Part shown: positions 24,238 through 31,789 of the stretch, one piece after another
How the letters are laid out: each line of letters opens with the position of its first letter
Numbering within the stretch: the stretch's first letter is position 1
Assembly: GCF_004217285.1 (NCBI RefSeq)
Contig: NZ_SHKS01000001.1
Span: 124,001 to 188,000 of the forward strand
Length of the DNA: 64,000 nucleotides
Reading direction: 5' to 3'
Source of the DNA: Streptomyces sp. BK239
GTDB lineage: Bacteria > Actinomycetota > Actinomycetes > Streptomycetales > Streptomycetaceae
The notes under the pieces: model-generated
The model's database searches: none
The model's input: the letters and a program-made list of their open reading frames with translations, nothing else
Told to the model about the DNA's origin: nothing
Made by a program: the position numbers and the translations under genes

Positions 24238-25710
24238 CTAGATCGTCACGCCGTCCACCTGCAGCGTCTGCACCGCCTTCGCGGCGAACGGCACCGCCAC
24301 CGACTTCCCGCTCAGGTACGTGTTCGTGTACGCCCGGTACCGGTCGCCGCCCGTGGTGACCGTGTTCCAGCGGGGGACCAGGCCGCCCGAGCCGCCGGTC
24401 ACGGTGGAGAAGCGGGAGAGGTCGAAGGTCAGGGTCTGGGCGGACGAGGAGGTGTTCACGGCGACGACGACCAGCCTGCGGCCCGTCGGGTCGTAGGCCG
24501 CCGCCGCGTAGCTCACGCCGGTGTCGAGGATGCGCATGCCGGGGCGGATGTGGCGGCTGAACTGGGCCATCACGTAGTACTTGGTCTGGACGGTCGTCGG
24601 CTGGAGCGTGTTCGCGTCGTACGCGATCATCGCCCAGCCCGCCGACGGGTCCATGACCTGCCAGTAGCACCAGGCCGTCGGGTGCAGCCAGCGGAAGTCG
24701 TAGCAGAGGTTCGACGCCATGGTCAGACCGGTGCCGTCGCTGTCGCCCGTCTCCGAGTTCCACAGCTTCTTGCCCGACGCCGTCACCACGTCCGAGTAGA
24801 GCAGGTCCCGGCGGCCGCCCGAGCCCTGGTAGCCGTGCACGTTCACCTGGTTCACCAGGGCCCTGGTGGCGGAGCCGAACGACGACCACGTCGAGCGGGC
24901 GGTGTCGTAGTTCGTCTCGTCGGACGCCGCGATACGGACGCCGGTCAGACCGCGCTTGTCCAACTCGCTGCGCAGGTGGGGCAGTACGGCCGCCTGGACC
25001 GCCGGGTCCATGTGGCAGCCCTCCTGCGTCCCGGTGGCCGTCCACCAGGACGACGCCGGCTCGTTGAAGGGGTCGACCGTCCCGAAGTTCACACCCCAGT
25101 TGTTCCTGGCGTACAGGGCCGTCGCCGCCAGGTGGGAGGCGTGCTGGCGGTAGTTCCAGGACTGGAGGTTGTTGCCGCCGTTCGCCGCCCCGGACGGGTT
25201 GTGGTTGGAGCACATCCACCACATGGGGGAGTTGGCGAACAGCTCGGTCGTCGCACCCCGCTGGGACGCCTTCTGGAGCATCGTCCGCTGGTTGGCGTCC
25301 GCCGTCCAGTTCCAGGCCGAGGATGCGGGGTCCTCGTTGTTCCAGTCCTGCCAGAAGCCCTCGATCTGCTTGAAGCGGGGGATGTTCGGGGAGACGGCCA
25401 TCGACTCGCCGTTCACCGTGTTCCAGCTGCACCCGCCGAGGTTGTAGCGGGCGAGCGTGAGGCCCAGGCCGGGGAGCGCCGTGCCGTTGTACGTCACGGA
25501 GCCGGTGGTGAAGAACAGGTCGGCGAAGTCGTTCCGGGCGCCGAAGACGTTGGCCCACCAGGCGAGCGAGGTGCCCCAGCCCTCCCAAGTGCCGTACGAC
25601 GTGGAGGGACTGACGGCGATCGTCGCGTCGGCGTGGGCCGTGCCGGCCGCCAGGGCGCTGCCGAGCACCGCACCGCCCGTGGCGGCCAGCAGTGTTCTGC
25701 GTCGGATCAT
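24238..25710 (-). CDS. Secreted GH30-type glycoside hydrolase (endo-beta-1,6-galactanase-like)
   Basis: This 490-residue enzyme is exported by a Tat signal (MIRRRTLLAATGGAVLGSALA, cut after AHA). The TIM barrel starts with the substrate-shaping stretch GTWEGWGTSLAWWANVFG. The acid/base Glu is in TVDPFNEPASSWW and the nucleophile is likely in LWNSETGDSD. A beta-sandwich C-terminal domain closes with KAVQTLQVDGVTI. This matches GH30 enzymes acting on beta-1,6-galactan side chains of plant arabinogalactan; the exact substrate is inference. ATG 25710 follows GGAG. It stands alone, with a possible operator upstream at 25869. Confidence 0.88.
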   Translation of the reverse strand: MIRRRTLLAATGGAVLGSALAAGTAHADATIAVSPSTSYGTWEGWGTSLAWWANVFGARNDFADLFFTTGSVTYNGTALPGLGLTLARYNLGGCSWNTVNGESMAVSPNIPRFKQIEGFWQDWNNEDPASSAWNWTADANQRTMLQKASQRGATTELFANSPMWWMCSNHNPSGAANGGNNLQSWNYRQHASHLAATALYARNNWGVNFGTVDPFNEPASSWWTATGTQEGCHMDPAVQAAVLPHLRSELDKRGLTGVRIAASDETNYDTARSTWSSFGSATRALVNQVNVHGYQGSGGRRDLLYSDVVTASGKKLWNSETGDSDGTGLTMASNLCYDFRWLHPTAWCYWQVMDPSAGWAMIAYDANTLQPTTVQTKYYVMAQFSRHIRPGMRILDTGVSYAAAAYDPTGRRLVVVAVNTSSSAQTLTFDLSRFSTVTGGSGGLVPRWNTVTTGGDRYRAYTNTYLSGKSVAVPFAAKAVQTLQVDGVTI

Positions 25711-25868
25711 TCGGCTTCTCCGCTTCACTCGACCGAGCCGGGCCCGCCGTTGCGGGCGGGCCGGCGGCTCGCGGGGGGATGTGAGTGCAGATCTGGGTGG
25801 TGTTCGTGGTGGGGGATGCGCGTCGCTGGATGCGCGTCACGAAGCATCGGGCGTGGCGCATGGTGTTG

Positions 25869-25902
25869 TCGAGAGTTCCGACACCCCTTTCTCGAACCGG
25901 TT
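25869..25902. promoter_or_regulatory. Inverted repeats upstream of the GH30 gene
   Basis: TCGAGA (25869-25874) and TCTCGA (25890-25895) form an inverted repeat with a 15-base spacer, and the palindrome AACCGGTT (25895-25902) follows. They lie about 160-190 bases before the minus-strand glycosidase. A repressor such as a LacI-type regulator is a possible binder, but the regulator is not in view. A separate hairpin, AGCCCCGC/GCGGGGCT, lies at 25923-25942. The rest of 25711-26006 shows nothing else I can name. Confidence 0.35.
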
Positions 25903-26006
25903 GAGGAAGGGGGTGCGGGAGGAGCCCCGCGGGTGCGGGGCTGGAGACCTCTCGCCTTCGGCTCTATCGTGCGCTCGGCCGGTCGGCCGGCCCGTCGGGG
26001 AGGGGC

Positions 26007-26846
26007 GTGATCCTTATGCGGGTTCCCGTCGTCGAGCACGGTGTCCGGCGGCGGCGCGCCCGACGCCGGCGCGTGCTGTGGTGCGGTGCCGAACTCGTCG
26101 TCACCGCAGGTGTGCTGGGGTTGCTGTTCGTCGTCCATCAGCTGTGGTGGACCAACCGCGAGGCACGGGAGGGCGCCGAGCGGAGGGTGGAGGCGCTGGA
26201 GCGGGAGTGGGCGGGGGGCCGCCCGTCCGGGGGCGGGGGTGTTCCCGGTGGCGCAGGTGAAGGGCTCGACGGTGGCGGTCCGCACAGCGGGACTGCTCCG
26301 CAGGGGAGTCCGGGGAGTGACGTGGGCGGCGGGGCGGGGCCGTCCTCCCCGGGCGGGACGGGGCCGTCCTCCCCGGGCGGGCGCGGTCCCGCTCCCTCCC
26401 AGGCCTACGCCGTCCTCAGCATCCCCCGTCTCCACCTCCGCGTCCCCGTCGCCGAGGGCACCGGAAAGCGGGGGGTCCTCGACAAGGGGTACGCCGGTCA
26501 CTACAGCGGTACCCAACAGCCGGGGCAGGAAGGGAACTTCGCTCTCGCCGGGCACCGCAACAGCCACGGTGAGCCGTTCCGGTACCTGAACCGGCTGCGG
26601 CGCGAGGACATCGTCGAGGTGCGGACGGCGGCGGGGACGTACACGTACGCCGTCGATCTCGTCCTGCCGCAGACCTCGGCCCGTGACGCGGGCGTCCTGC
26701 GGCCCGTGCCCCGGTCGCTGGTCCGTCCGGCCTACGGGTACGACCGTCCCGGCCACTACCTCACCCTCACCACCTGCACCCCGGAGTACACCTCCAGATA
26801 CCGGCTGGTGGTGTGGGCGACGCTGGTCGCCACTCGGCTGCCCTGA
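26007..26846 (+). CDS. Class E sortase
   Basis: This 279-residue membrane transpeptidase attaches LAxTG-type proteins to peptidoglycan. There is one N-terminal membrane segment (about 30-50, ELVVTAGVLGLLFVVHQLWW). A long Gly/Pro/Ser linker follows, with tandem GPSSPGG units encoded by a 24-bp repeat. The sortase barrel (about 130-279) has the catalytic His in LAGHRNSHGEPF, Cys in LTLTTCTPEY and Arg in SRYRLVVW. GTG 26007 sits close behind GGGGAGGGG; ATG 26016 is an equally possible start. A likely substrate, with LALTG, is encoded at 33290. Confidence 0.92.
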   Translation: MILMRVPVVEHGVRRRRARRRRVLWCGAELVVTAGVLGLLFVVHQLWWTNREAREGAERRVEALEREWAGGRPSGGGGVPGGAGEGLDGGGPHSGTAPQGSPGSDVGGGAGPSSPGGTGPSSPGGRGPAPSQAYAVLSIPRLHLRVPVAEGTGKRGVLDKGYAGHYSGTQQPGQEGNFALAGHRNSHGEPFRYLNRLRREDIVEVRTAAGTYTYAVDLVLPQTSARDAGVLRPVPRSLVRPAYGYDRPGHYLTLTTCTPEYTSRYRLVVWATLVATRLP

Positions 26847-26860
26847 ACGCGTGCGCGATC

Positions 26861-26889
26861 GGGTATACAGGTAGTACCCGTAGTACCCG
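26861..26889. promoter_or_regulatory. GGGTA/TACCC repeat upstream of the DUF6412-YidC genes
   Basis: GGGTA (26861-26865) and TACCC (26875-26879) form an inverted repeat across nine bases. TAGTACCCG is tandemly duplicated (26872-26880, 26881-26889). The arrangement resembles metal-responsive (CsoR-like) operators only loosely. Confidence 0.35.
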
Positions 26890-26940
26890 AGGGGCCGAAG
26901 GGGCCACAGCGGGGCGCTACTTGAGAGGAGGGGGAGGGCA

Positions 26941-27291
26941 GTGATCCGTCAGCGGACCGGCATGCGGAACGTGCTTCCGCGTCCCCTCCCCAGCCCGGTC
27001 GCCTCGTTCCTGTTCGTCCTTCTCGGTCTCGCCCTCCTCGCCCTCGACACCGGCAGCCTCTCCGTCACCGTCGCGCTCGCCGCGACCGCGACGGCCGCCG
27101 CCGGCGCGGCCTTCGCCGTGTGCCGTCTCGTCGCCGCCCGCTGCGCGCCGGCCGTGGCGCCCACCCGGGTGCGTACGGCCATCCGCGACCGGGACCGGCG
27201 TACGGCCTTCCTGCCGCAGCGTGATCCCGACGCCTCCGGGCGGTCCAGGCCCAGGGCGCCCGGTCTCGCCCTGCCGACGGCCGTCGCGTAG
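26941..27291 (+). CDS. DUF6412-type small membrane protein
   Basis: This 116-residue protein has two adjacent hydrophobic helices (about residues 17-58, SPVASFLFVLLGLALLALD and the Ala-rich VTVALAATATAAAGAAFAV). The basic C-terminal tail includes VRTAIRDRDRRTAFLPQRDPDASGR, the recognisable part of DUF6412. GAGAGGAGG precedes the start codon at 26941. A YidC-type insertase gene follows 110 bases later, a pairing I have seen in Streptomyces. No function is established. Confidence 0.72.
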   Translation: MIRQRTGMRNVLPRPLPSPVASFLFVLLGLALLALDTGSLSVTVALAATATAAAGAAFAVCRLVAARCAPAVAPTRVRTAIRDRDRRTAFLPQRDPDASGRSRPRAPGLALPTAVA

Positions 27292-27401
27292 GGCACGAGC
27301 ACCGCCTCCAGCACACCCGCACCCGTGTGCGCCCCGCGCGGGGCCGTCATGCCGACCGCACCTTTCCCGGCACGACGAGACCCCCGGAGGGCTTCTCACC
27401 C

Positions 27402-28160
27402 ATGTCCGTTCTCCTGTCCGCTTTCGTCCACCTCGTCGAGCGGTTCGCCGATCTGCTCACGCCCCTCTTCGGCGCCTCCGCGGCCGCCGCCGCGATCGTC
27501 CTGTTCACCGCGCTCGTACGACTGCTCGTCCACCCCCTGTCCCGGGCCGCCGCCCGAGGCCAGAAGGCGCGGGCCGCGCTCCAGCCGCGCATCGCCGAAC
27601 TGCGCCGCAAGCACGCGCGCGACCCCGAGCGACTCCAGCGGGCGGTACTGGAACTGCACGCCGAGGAACAGGTGTCGCCGCTGTCGGGCTGCCTGCCCAG
27701 CCTGCTCCAGGCGCCCGCCTTCCTGCTCCTCTACTACGTCTTCTCGCACTCCTCGGTCGGCGGCGAGACCAACGACCTGCTCACCCACCGGCTCCTCGAC
27801 GCGCCCCTCGGCGACCGCTGGGCCGACGCCCTCACCGCCGGCGGGGCGTTCGGCGCGGCCGGGCTGGTCTATCTCGCGCTGTTCGCCGTCGTCACGGCGG
27901 TCGCCACCCTCAACTACCGGCTCTCGCAGCGGATGACGGCCACCGGCGCGGCGACGACCGCGGCCGCGGCCGGCGAGGAGGTGCCCGGGATGGCCGCCGT
28001 CGCCAAGGTCATGCCGTTCCTGTCGTTCTTCACCCTCGTCACGGTGGCCGTCGTGCCGCTGGCCGCCGCGCTGTACGTCATCACCAGCACCGCCTGGAGC
28101 GCCGTCGAGCGCGCCGCGCTGTACCGGCCGGTGAGCGACAGCGCGCGGTCCAGTACGTGA
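27402..28160 (+). CDS. YidC/Oxa1 family membrane protein insertase
   Basis: This 252-residue protein inserts or folds membrane proteins. The core family features are seen: an N-terminal helix, a helical cytoplasmic hairpin (ALQPRIAELRRKHARDPERL), the conserved GCLPSLLQAPAFLLLYYVF, a helix pair near 130-170, and the last helices PFLSFFTLVTVAVVPLAAALYVITS. It is shorter than the housekeeping YidC next to the replication origin, so it is probably a second, specialised paralogue. ATG 27402 follows GGAGGG. It probably acts with the DUF6412 protein upstream (inference). Confidence 0.88.
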   Translation: MSVLLSAFVHLVERFADLLTPLFGASAAAAAIVLFTALVRLLVHPLSRAAARGQKARAALQPRIAELRRKHARDPERLQRAVLELHAEEQVSPLSGCLPSLLQAPAFLLLYYVFSHSSVGGETNDLLTHRLLDAPLGDRWADALTAGGAFGAAGLVYLALFAVVTAVATLNYRLSQRMTATGAATTAAAAGEEVPGMAAVAKVMPFLSFFTLVTVAVVPLAAALYVITSTAWSAVERAALYRPVSDSARSST

Positions 28161-28259
28161 ACCGGGTCTTGTGAGGTGACCCGCCGGTCGGAAGGATCGG
28201 GCAGACCCCCGACGACCGCACGCGTCGGCGGACGGCCGGCCCCCAGGGAGACGATGACC

Positions 28260-29117
28260 ATGAAGCTGCTGCGAGTCGGTACGGCGGGTGCGGAGCGCCC
28301 CGCGCTGCTCGACGCCGACGGGACCCTGCGGGACCTGTCCGGGATCGTGGACGACGTCGACGGCGCGCTGCTCGCCGACGACGAGGCCCTGGACCGGGTC
28401 CGCGCCGCCGCCGAGGCCGGCGAGCTGCCCGCGCTGGACGCGACCGGGCTGCGCGTCGGGCCGCCGGTCGGCCGGATCGGCAAGATCGTGTGCGTCGGGC
28501 TGAACTACCACGACCACGCCCGTGAGACCGGGGCCGAGCCGCCCGCCGAGCCCGTGCTCTTCTTCAAGGCGGCGGACACCGTCGTCGGGCCGTACGACAC
28601 CGTGCTCGTGCCGCGTGGCTCCGCCAAGACCGACTGGGAGGTGGAGCTGGCCGTCGTCATCGGGCGTACGGCCCGCTATCTGGAGTCGGCCGAGGAGGCC
28701 CTCGCCCATGTCGCCGGGTACGCCGTCGCGCACGACGTGTCCGAGCGGGAGTTCCAGATCGAGCGGGGCGGGACCTGGGACAAGGGCAAGAACTGCGAGA
28801 CGTTCAACCCGTTGGGGCCGTGGCTGGTCACCGCCGACGAGGTGCCCGACCCGCAGGCGCTGTCCCTGCGGCTCTGGGTCAACGGCGAGCTGAAGCAGGA
28901 CGGGACGACGGCCGAGCAGATCTTCCCGGTCGCCGAAGTGATGCGCTACATCAGCCAGTTCATGACCCTGTACCCCGGGGACGTCATCAACACGGGCACG
29001 CCCGCGGGGGTGGCCCTCGGGCTGCCCGAGCCGAAGCCGTTCCTGCGGGCGGGGGATGTGGTGGAGTTGGAGATCGGGGGGTTGGGGCGTCAGCGGCAGG
29101 AACTCAAGAACGCGTGA
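28260..29117 (+). CDS. Fumarylacetoacetate hydrolase family protein
   Basis: This 285-residue metal-dependent enzyme is of the FAH/2-hydroxyhepta-2,4-diene-1,7-dioate isomerase type. Signatures are CVGLNYHDHARE, the substrate/metal segment PVLFFKAADTVVGP, KTDWEVELAVVIG, FQIERGGTWDKGKNCETFNPLGPW and VINTGTPAGVALG. It probably cleaves or isomerises a beta-diketo acid in aromatic or amino-acid catabolism; the exact reaction cannot be read. ATG 28260 is preferred to ATG 28254 by its nine-base spacing from GGGAG. It stands alone. Confidence 0.93.
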   Translation: MKLLRVGTAGAERPALLDADGTLRDLSGIVDDVDGALLADDEALDRVRAAAEAGELPALDATGLRVGPPVGRIGKIVCVGLNYHDHARETGAEPPAEPVLFFKAADTVVGPYDTVLVPRGSAKTDWEVELAVVIGRTARYLESAEEALAHVAGYAVAHDVSEREFQIERGGTWDKGKNCETFNPLGPWLVTADEVPDPQALSLRLWVNGELKQDGTTAEQIFPVAEVMRYISQFMTLYPGDVINTGTPAGVALGLPEPKPFLRAGDVVELEIGGLGRQRQELKNA

Positions 29118-29135
29118 GCGCGGGAATGCTCCGCT

Positions 29136-29235
29136 GGGGGGCGCGGGGAACGGGGCTTGTGGTCAGCGTGCGGGCCGTCCCGGGCTGGTCGCGCCCCGCG
29201 GCGGAGCCGCTGATGGATACGGCCCCGCGCCCCCC
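29136..29235. repeat. 13-bp perfect inverted repeat between convergent genes
   Basis: GGGGGGCGCGGGG (29136-29148) pairs with CCCCGCGCCCCCC (29223-29235) over a 74-base interior. It lies between the convergent FAH and LLM genes and resembles the G/C-run elements scattered in Streptomyces intergenic DNA. It is probably a transcription end region. Confidence 0.5.
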
Positions 29236-29271
29236 TCAGGTAGGCAGGTGTCCTGGTCCGGTGTTCTCCGG

Positions 29272-30126
29272 TTACGTCAGGAGTGTCGCCAGCCTTCGCC
29301 AGGACTGCCTCGGGAGGGTGTCCCGTGGGGCTTCGTCCACGATCTGCAGGGCTACGTGGTCCGCGCCCGCCTGGTGGAACGCGTCGATCCGTTCGCGTAC
29401 GCGGGTCTCGTCGCCCCAGGCGAAGAGCGCGTCGATCAGGCGGTCGCTGCCGTCGCCGGTGAGGTCGTCCTCGGAGAAGCCGAGGCGCAGGAAGCTGTTG
29501 GTGTAGTTCGGCAGGGCCAGGTACGGGGCGAGGGCGGTGCGGGCGAGGGCGCGGGCGCGGGTCGGGTCGGTCTCCAGGACGACCTTGAACTCCGGGGCCA
29601 GCACGGGGCCTTCGCCGAGGGTCTCGCGGGCCTGGGCCGTGTGCTCGGGGGTGACCAGGTAGGGGATCGCGCCGGCGGCCCGGTCCCGGGACAGCTCCAG
29701 CATCCGGGGACCGAGGGCGGCCAGCATCCGGGAGCCCGCGGGGGCGCCGGCCTCGTCCAGCTCGTCGAGGTAGCCGACCATCGCCGCGTACGGGCGGCGG
29801 TAGCCCTCCACCCGGGGCCCGTGGCTCACCCCGAGGCCCAGCACGAAGCGGCCGGGGTGGGCCGCCTCCAGCTCGGCGAGACGCGCGGCGGAGTCAGCCG
29901 CGCCGTGCTGCCAGATGCTCTGGATGCTGGTGCCGACGGCGATCTTCGAGGTCGCCTCGACGAGCGGCAGCGCGTTGGCGGCGGAGCTGTTGCCGCCCAG
30001 CCAGAGCGCGCCGAACCCGAGCTCCTCCAACTCGACTGCCGCCTCGGCGAGTTCGCCGCGCCGGGCCGGGTCCTCCGAGCGCAGGCCGACACTCCAGATT
30101 CCGTACCGTCCGATGATCTCCTTCAT
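29272..30126 (-). CDS. LLM-class F420-dependent oxidoreductase (putative)
   Basis: This 284-residue enzyme has the luciferase-like TIM barrel. It shows YGIWSVGLRSEDPARRGEL, then LGFGALWLGGNSSAANALP, TSIQSIWQHGAADSAARLAELE, GRFVLGLGVSHGP and PYLVTPEHTAQARE. The short, His-containing VSHGPRVEGYRRPY segment fits the actinobacterial F420-dependent (TIGR03620-like) group rather than bacterial luciferase. It probably reduces or oxidises a small molecule with F420 or FMN. ATG 30126. It is convergent with the FAH gene, with the UPF0303 gene 30 bases upstream on the same strand. Confidence 0.87.
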   Translation of the reverse strand: MKEIIGRYGIWSVGLRSEDPARRGELAEAAVELEELGFGALWLGGNSSAANALPLVEATSKIAVGTSIQSIWQHGAADSAARLAELEAAHPGRFVLGLGVSHGPRVEGYRRPYAAMVGYLDELDEAGAPAGSRMLAALGPRMLELSRDRAAGAIPYLVTPEHTAQARETLGEGPVLAPEFKVVLETDPTRARALARTALAPYLALPNYTNSFLRLGFSEDDLTGDGSDRLIDALFAWGDETRVRERIDAFHQAGADHVALQIVDEAPRDTLPRQSWRRLATLLT

Positions 30127-30156
30127 GGCAGGCGTCAACGACGGCGGACCCGGCGT

Positions 30157-30666
30157 TCATTCCTGCCGCCGGCCCCCGAGATACTCCTCCAGCGCCTCCA
30201 CCACGAACCGGTGGTCGTCCAGTTGCGGCAGGCCGGACACCGTCACCGCGCCGATCACGCCGACGCCCTCCACATGGAGGGGGAAGGAGCCGCCGTGCGC
30301 CGCGTACACGTCGGGGTCGAGGCGGGAGGAGTCCTCGAAGGTCGTGCCCTTGGCGCGGAAGCGGGCCCCGACCAGGTAGGAGGAGGCGCCGTAGCGCTCC
30401 ACCACCCGCCGCTTGCGGGCGATCCAGGCGTCGTTGTCGGGTGTGGAGCCGGGCAGGGCCGCGTGGAAGAGCTGCTGGCCCGCGCGGTGGATGTCCACCG
30501 CGACCGGGGCCTGGCGCTCCCGGGCCAGCTCCACCAGCAGGGAACCCAGCGCCCAGGCGTCGTCGTGGGTGAACCGGCGGAACACCAGCCGCCGTTCCTG
30601 GGCCTGCAACTCCTCCAGGGTCGGGGTGATCTCCGGGGTGAACTTGGGGGTCGACTCGTGGGTCAC
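30157..30666 (-). CDS. UPF0303/heme-degrading-domain protein
   Basis: This 169-residue soluble protein has the GlcG/HbpS-like (UPF0303) pattern: LVELARERQAPVAVDIHRAGQQLFHAALPGSTPDNDAWIARK, the SYLVGARFRAKGTTFED strand region and HGGSFPLHVEGVGVIGAVTVSGLPQLDDH. Related domains bind heme or small organic ligands. GTG 30666 overlaps the stop of the Gfo/Idh oxidoreductase gene by four bases, so it is translated with it. That suggests a role in the same sugar-related pathway, perhaps as an accessory or sensor (inference). Confidence 0.85.
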   Translation of the reverse strand: MTHESTPKFTPEITPTLEELQAQERRLVFRRFTHDDAWALGSLLVELARERQAPVAVDIHRAGQQLFHAALPGSTPDNDAWIARKRRVVERYGASSYLVGARFRAKGTTFEDSSRLDPDVYAAHGGSFPLHVEGVGVIGAVTVSGLPQLDDHRFVVEALEEYLGGRRQE

Positions 30667-31733
30667 AGCGACACCGCCACTCCGTCTCGCGCCGAACGGC
30701 GGGCCGCCTCGAGGACGTCGAGGGCGGCAGCCGCCTCCAGGGCGGTCACCGGGTTGGGCCCGCCGTCGATCAGTGCCCTGGCCACCTCCGCGTAGTAGGC
30801 CGGGTAGTCCCCGGGGAGGGTCGGTACGGGGCTTCCGCCGCCGGTCAGCGGGGACTCCCCGGCGCCGATCCGACCCCAGAGGGACTCGGGCTCCTCGCCC
30901 CAGCCCGCCCCGGGGCGCAGGCCCTCGCGCAGCGCCGCCTCCTGCGGGTCGAGGCCGTACTTCACATAGCCAGCGCTCGAGCCCAGCACCCGGAAACGCG
31001 GGCCGAGTTGGGCGGTCGTCGCGGAGACATGGAGGTGGGAGCGGACACCGCCGGCGTGCGTGAGCGCGATGAAGGTGTCGTCGTCGGCCTCCGCGCCCGG
31101 CCGGCGGACGTCCGACTCGGCGTACACGGAGGCGGCCGGGCCGAAGAGGGTGAGCGCCTGGTCGACGACATGGCTGCCGAGGTCGTACAGCAGACCTCCG
31201 ATCTCCGCGGGGTCGCCGGACTCCCGCCAGCCGCCCTTCGGTTGCGGCCGCCAGCGCTCGAAGCGGGACTCGAAGCGGTACACGTCGCCGAGCGCGCCCT
31301 CGTCGAGCAGCTTGCGCAGCGTGAGGAAGTCGCTGTCCCAGCGGCGGTTCTGGAAGACCGAGAGCAGCAGGGAACGCTCCTCGGCGAGCGCGGCCAGCGC
31401 GCGGGCCTGCGCCGCCGTACCCGCGATCGGCTTGTCGACGACGACCGGGAGGCCCGCTTCGAGCGCGGCGGTGGCGAGGGGCACGTGCGTCTTGTTCGGG
31501 GACGCGAGGACGACCAGGTCCAGCTCGCCGGCGCGGGCGAGGAGCGCGTCGGGGGTCGCGGTGACGCGGACGTCCGGGAACTCGGCGCGGGCCTGCGCCT
31601 GCCGCTCGGGGTTGGAGGTGACCACCGTGTCCAGGGAGAGGCCCTCGGTGGCGGCGATCAGCGGAGCGTGGAAGACGGAGCCCGCGAGGCCGTAGCCGAT
31701 CAGGCCCACGCGGAGGGGAGTGCCAGCAGTCAT
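30663..31733 (-). CDS. Gfo/Idh/MocA family NAD(P)-dependent oxidoreductase
   Basis: This 356-residue dehydrogenase has an N-terminal Rossmann fold with VGLIGYGLAGSVFHAPLI, LVVLASPNKTHVP and the conserved EKP-like PVVVDKPIAGT (Lys in VDKP). The C-terminal alpha/beta domain has the sheet region RFESRFERWRPQP, GGLLYDLGSHVVDQALTLFG (active-site Asp/His) and a long C-terminus. It probably oxidises a sugar or inositol derivative. ATG 31733. It is divergent from a ROK regulator with a palindromic operator between them, so regulation by that protein is likely. It is coupled to the UPF0303 gene. Confidence 0.93.
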   Translation of the reverse strand: MTAGTPLRVGLIGYGLAGSVFHAPLIAATEGLSLDTVVTSNPERQAQARAEFPDVRVTATPDALLARAGELDLVVLASPNKTHVPLATAALEAGLPVVVDKPIAGTAAQARALAALAEERSLLLSVFQNRRWDSDFLTLRKLLDEGALGDVYRFESRFERWRPQPKGGWRESGDPAEIGGLLYDLGSHVVDQALTLFGPAASVYAESDVRRPGAEADDDTFIALTHAGGVRSHLHVSATTAQLGPRFRVLGSSAGYVKYGLDPQEAALREGLRPGAGWGEEPESLWGRIGAGESPLTGGGSPVPTLPGDYPAYYAEVARALIDGGPNPVTALEAAAALDVLEAARRSARDGVAVSL

Positions 31734-31741
31734 GCAGCCCA

Positions 31742-31764
31742 CTTTCGCAACGCTGTTGCCAAAG
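31742..31764. promoter_or_regulatory. 23-bp palindromic operator between the oxidoreductase and ROK genes
   Basis: The core GCAAC-GCT-GTTGC (31747-31759) is perfect. It extends to CTTT (31742-31745) and AAAG (31761-31764) with single unpaired bases between. It starts 8 bases before the minus-strand start and ends 25 bases before the plus-strand start. That is the expected site for the adjacent ROK repressor to control both genes. Confidence 0.75.
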
Positions 31765-31789
31765 CGCAAGCGCGGGAGAGAATGGGCGT

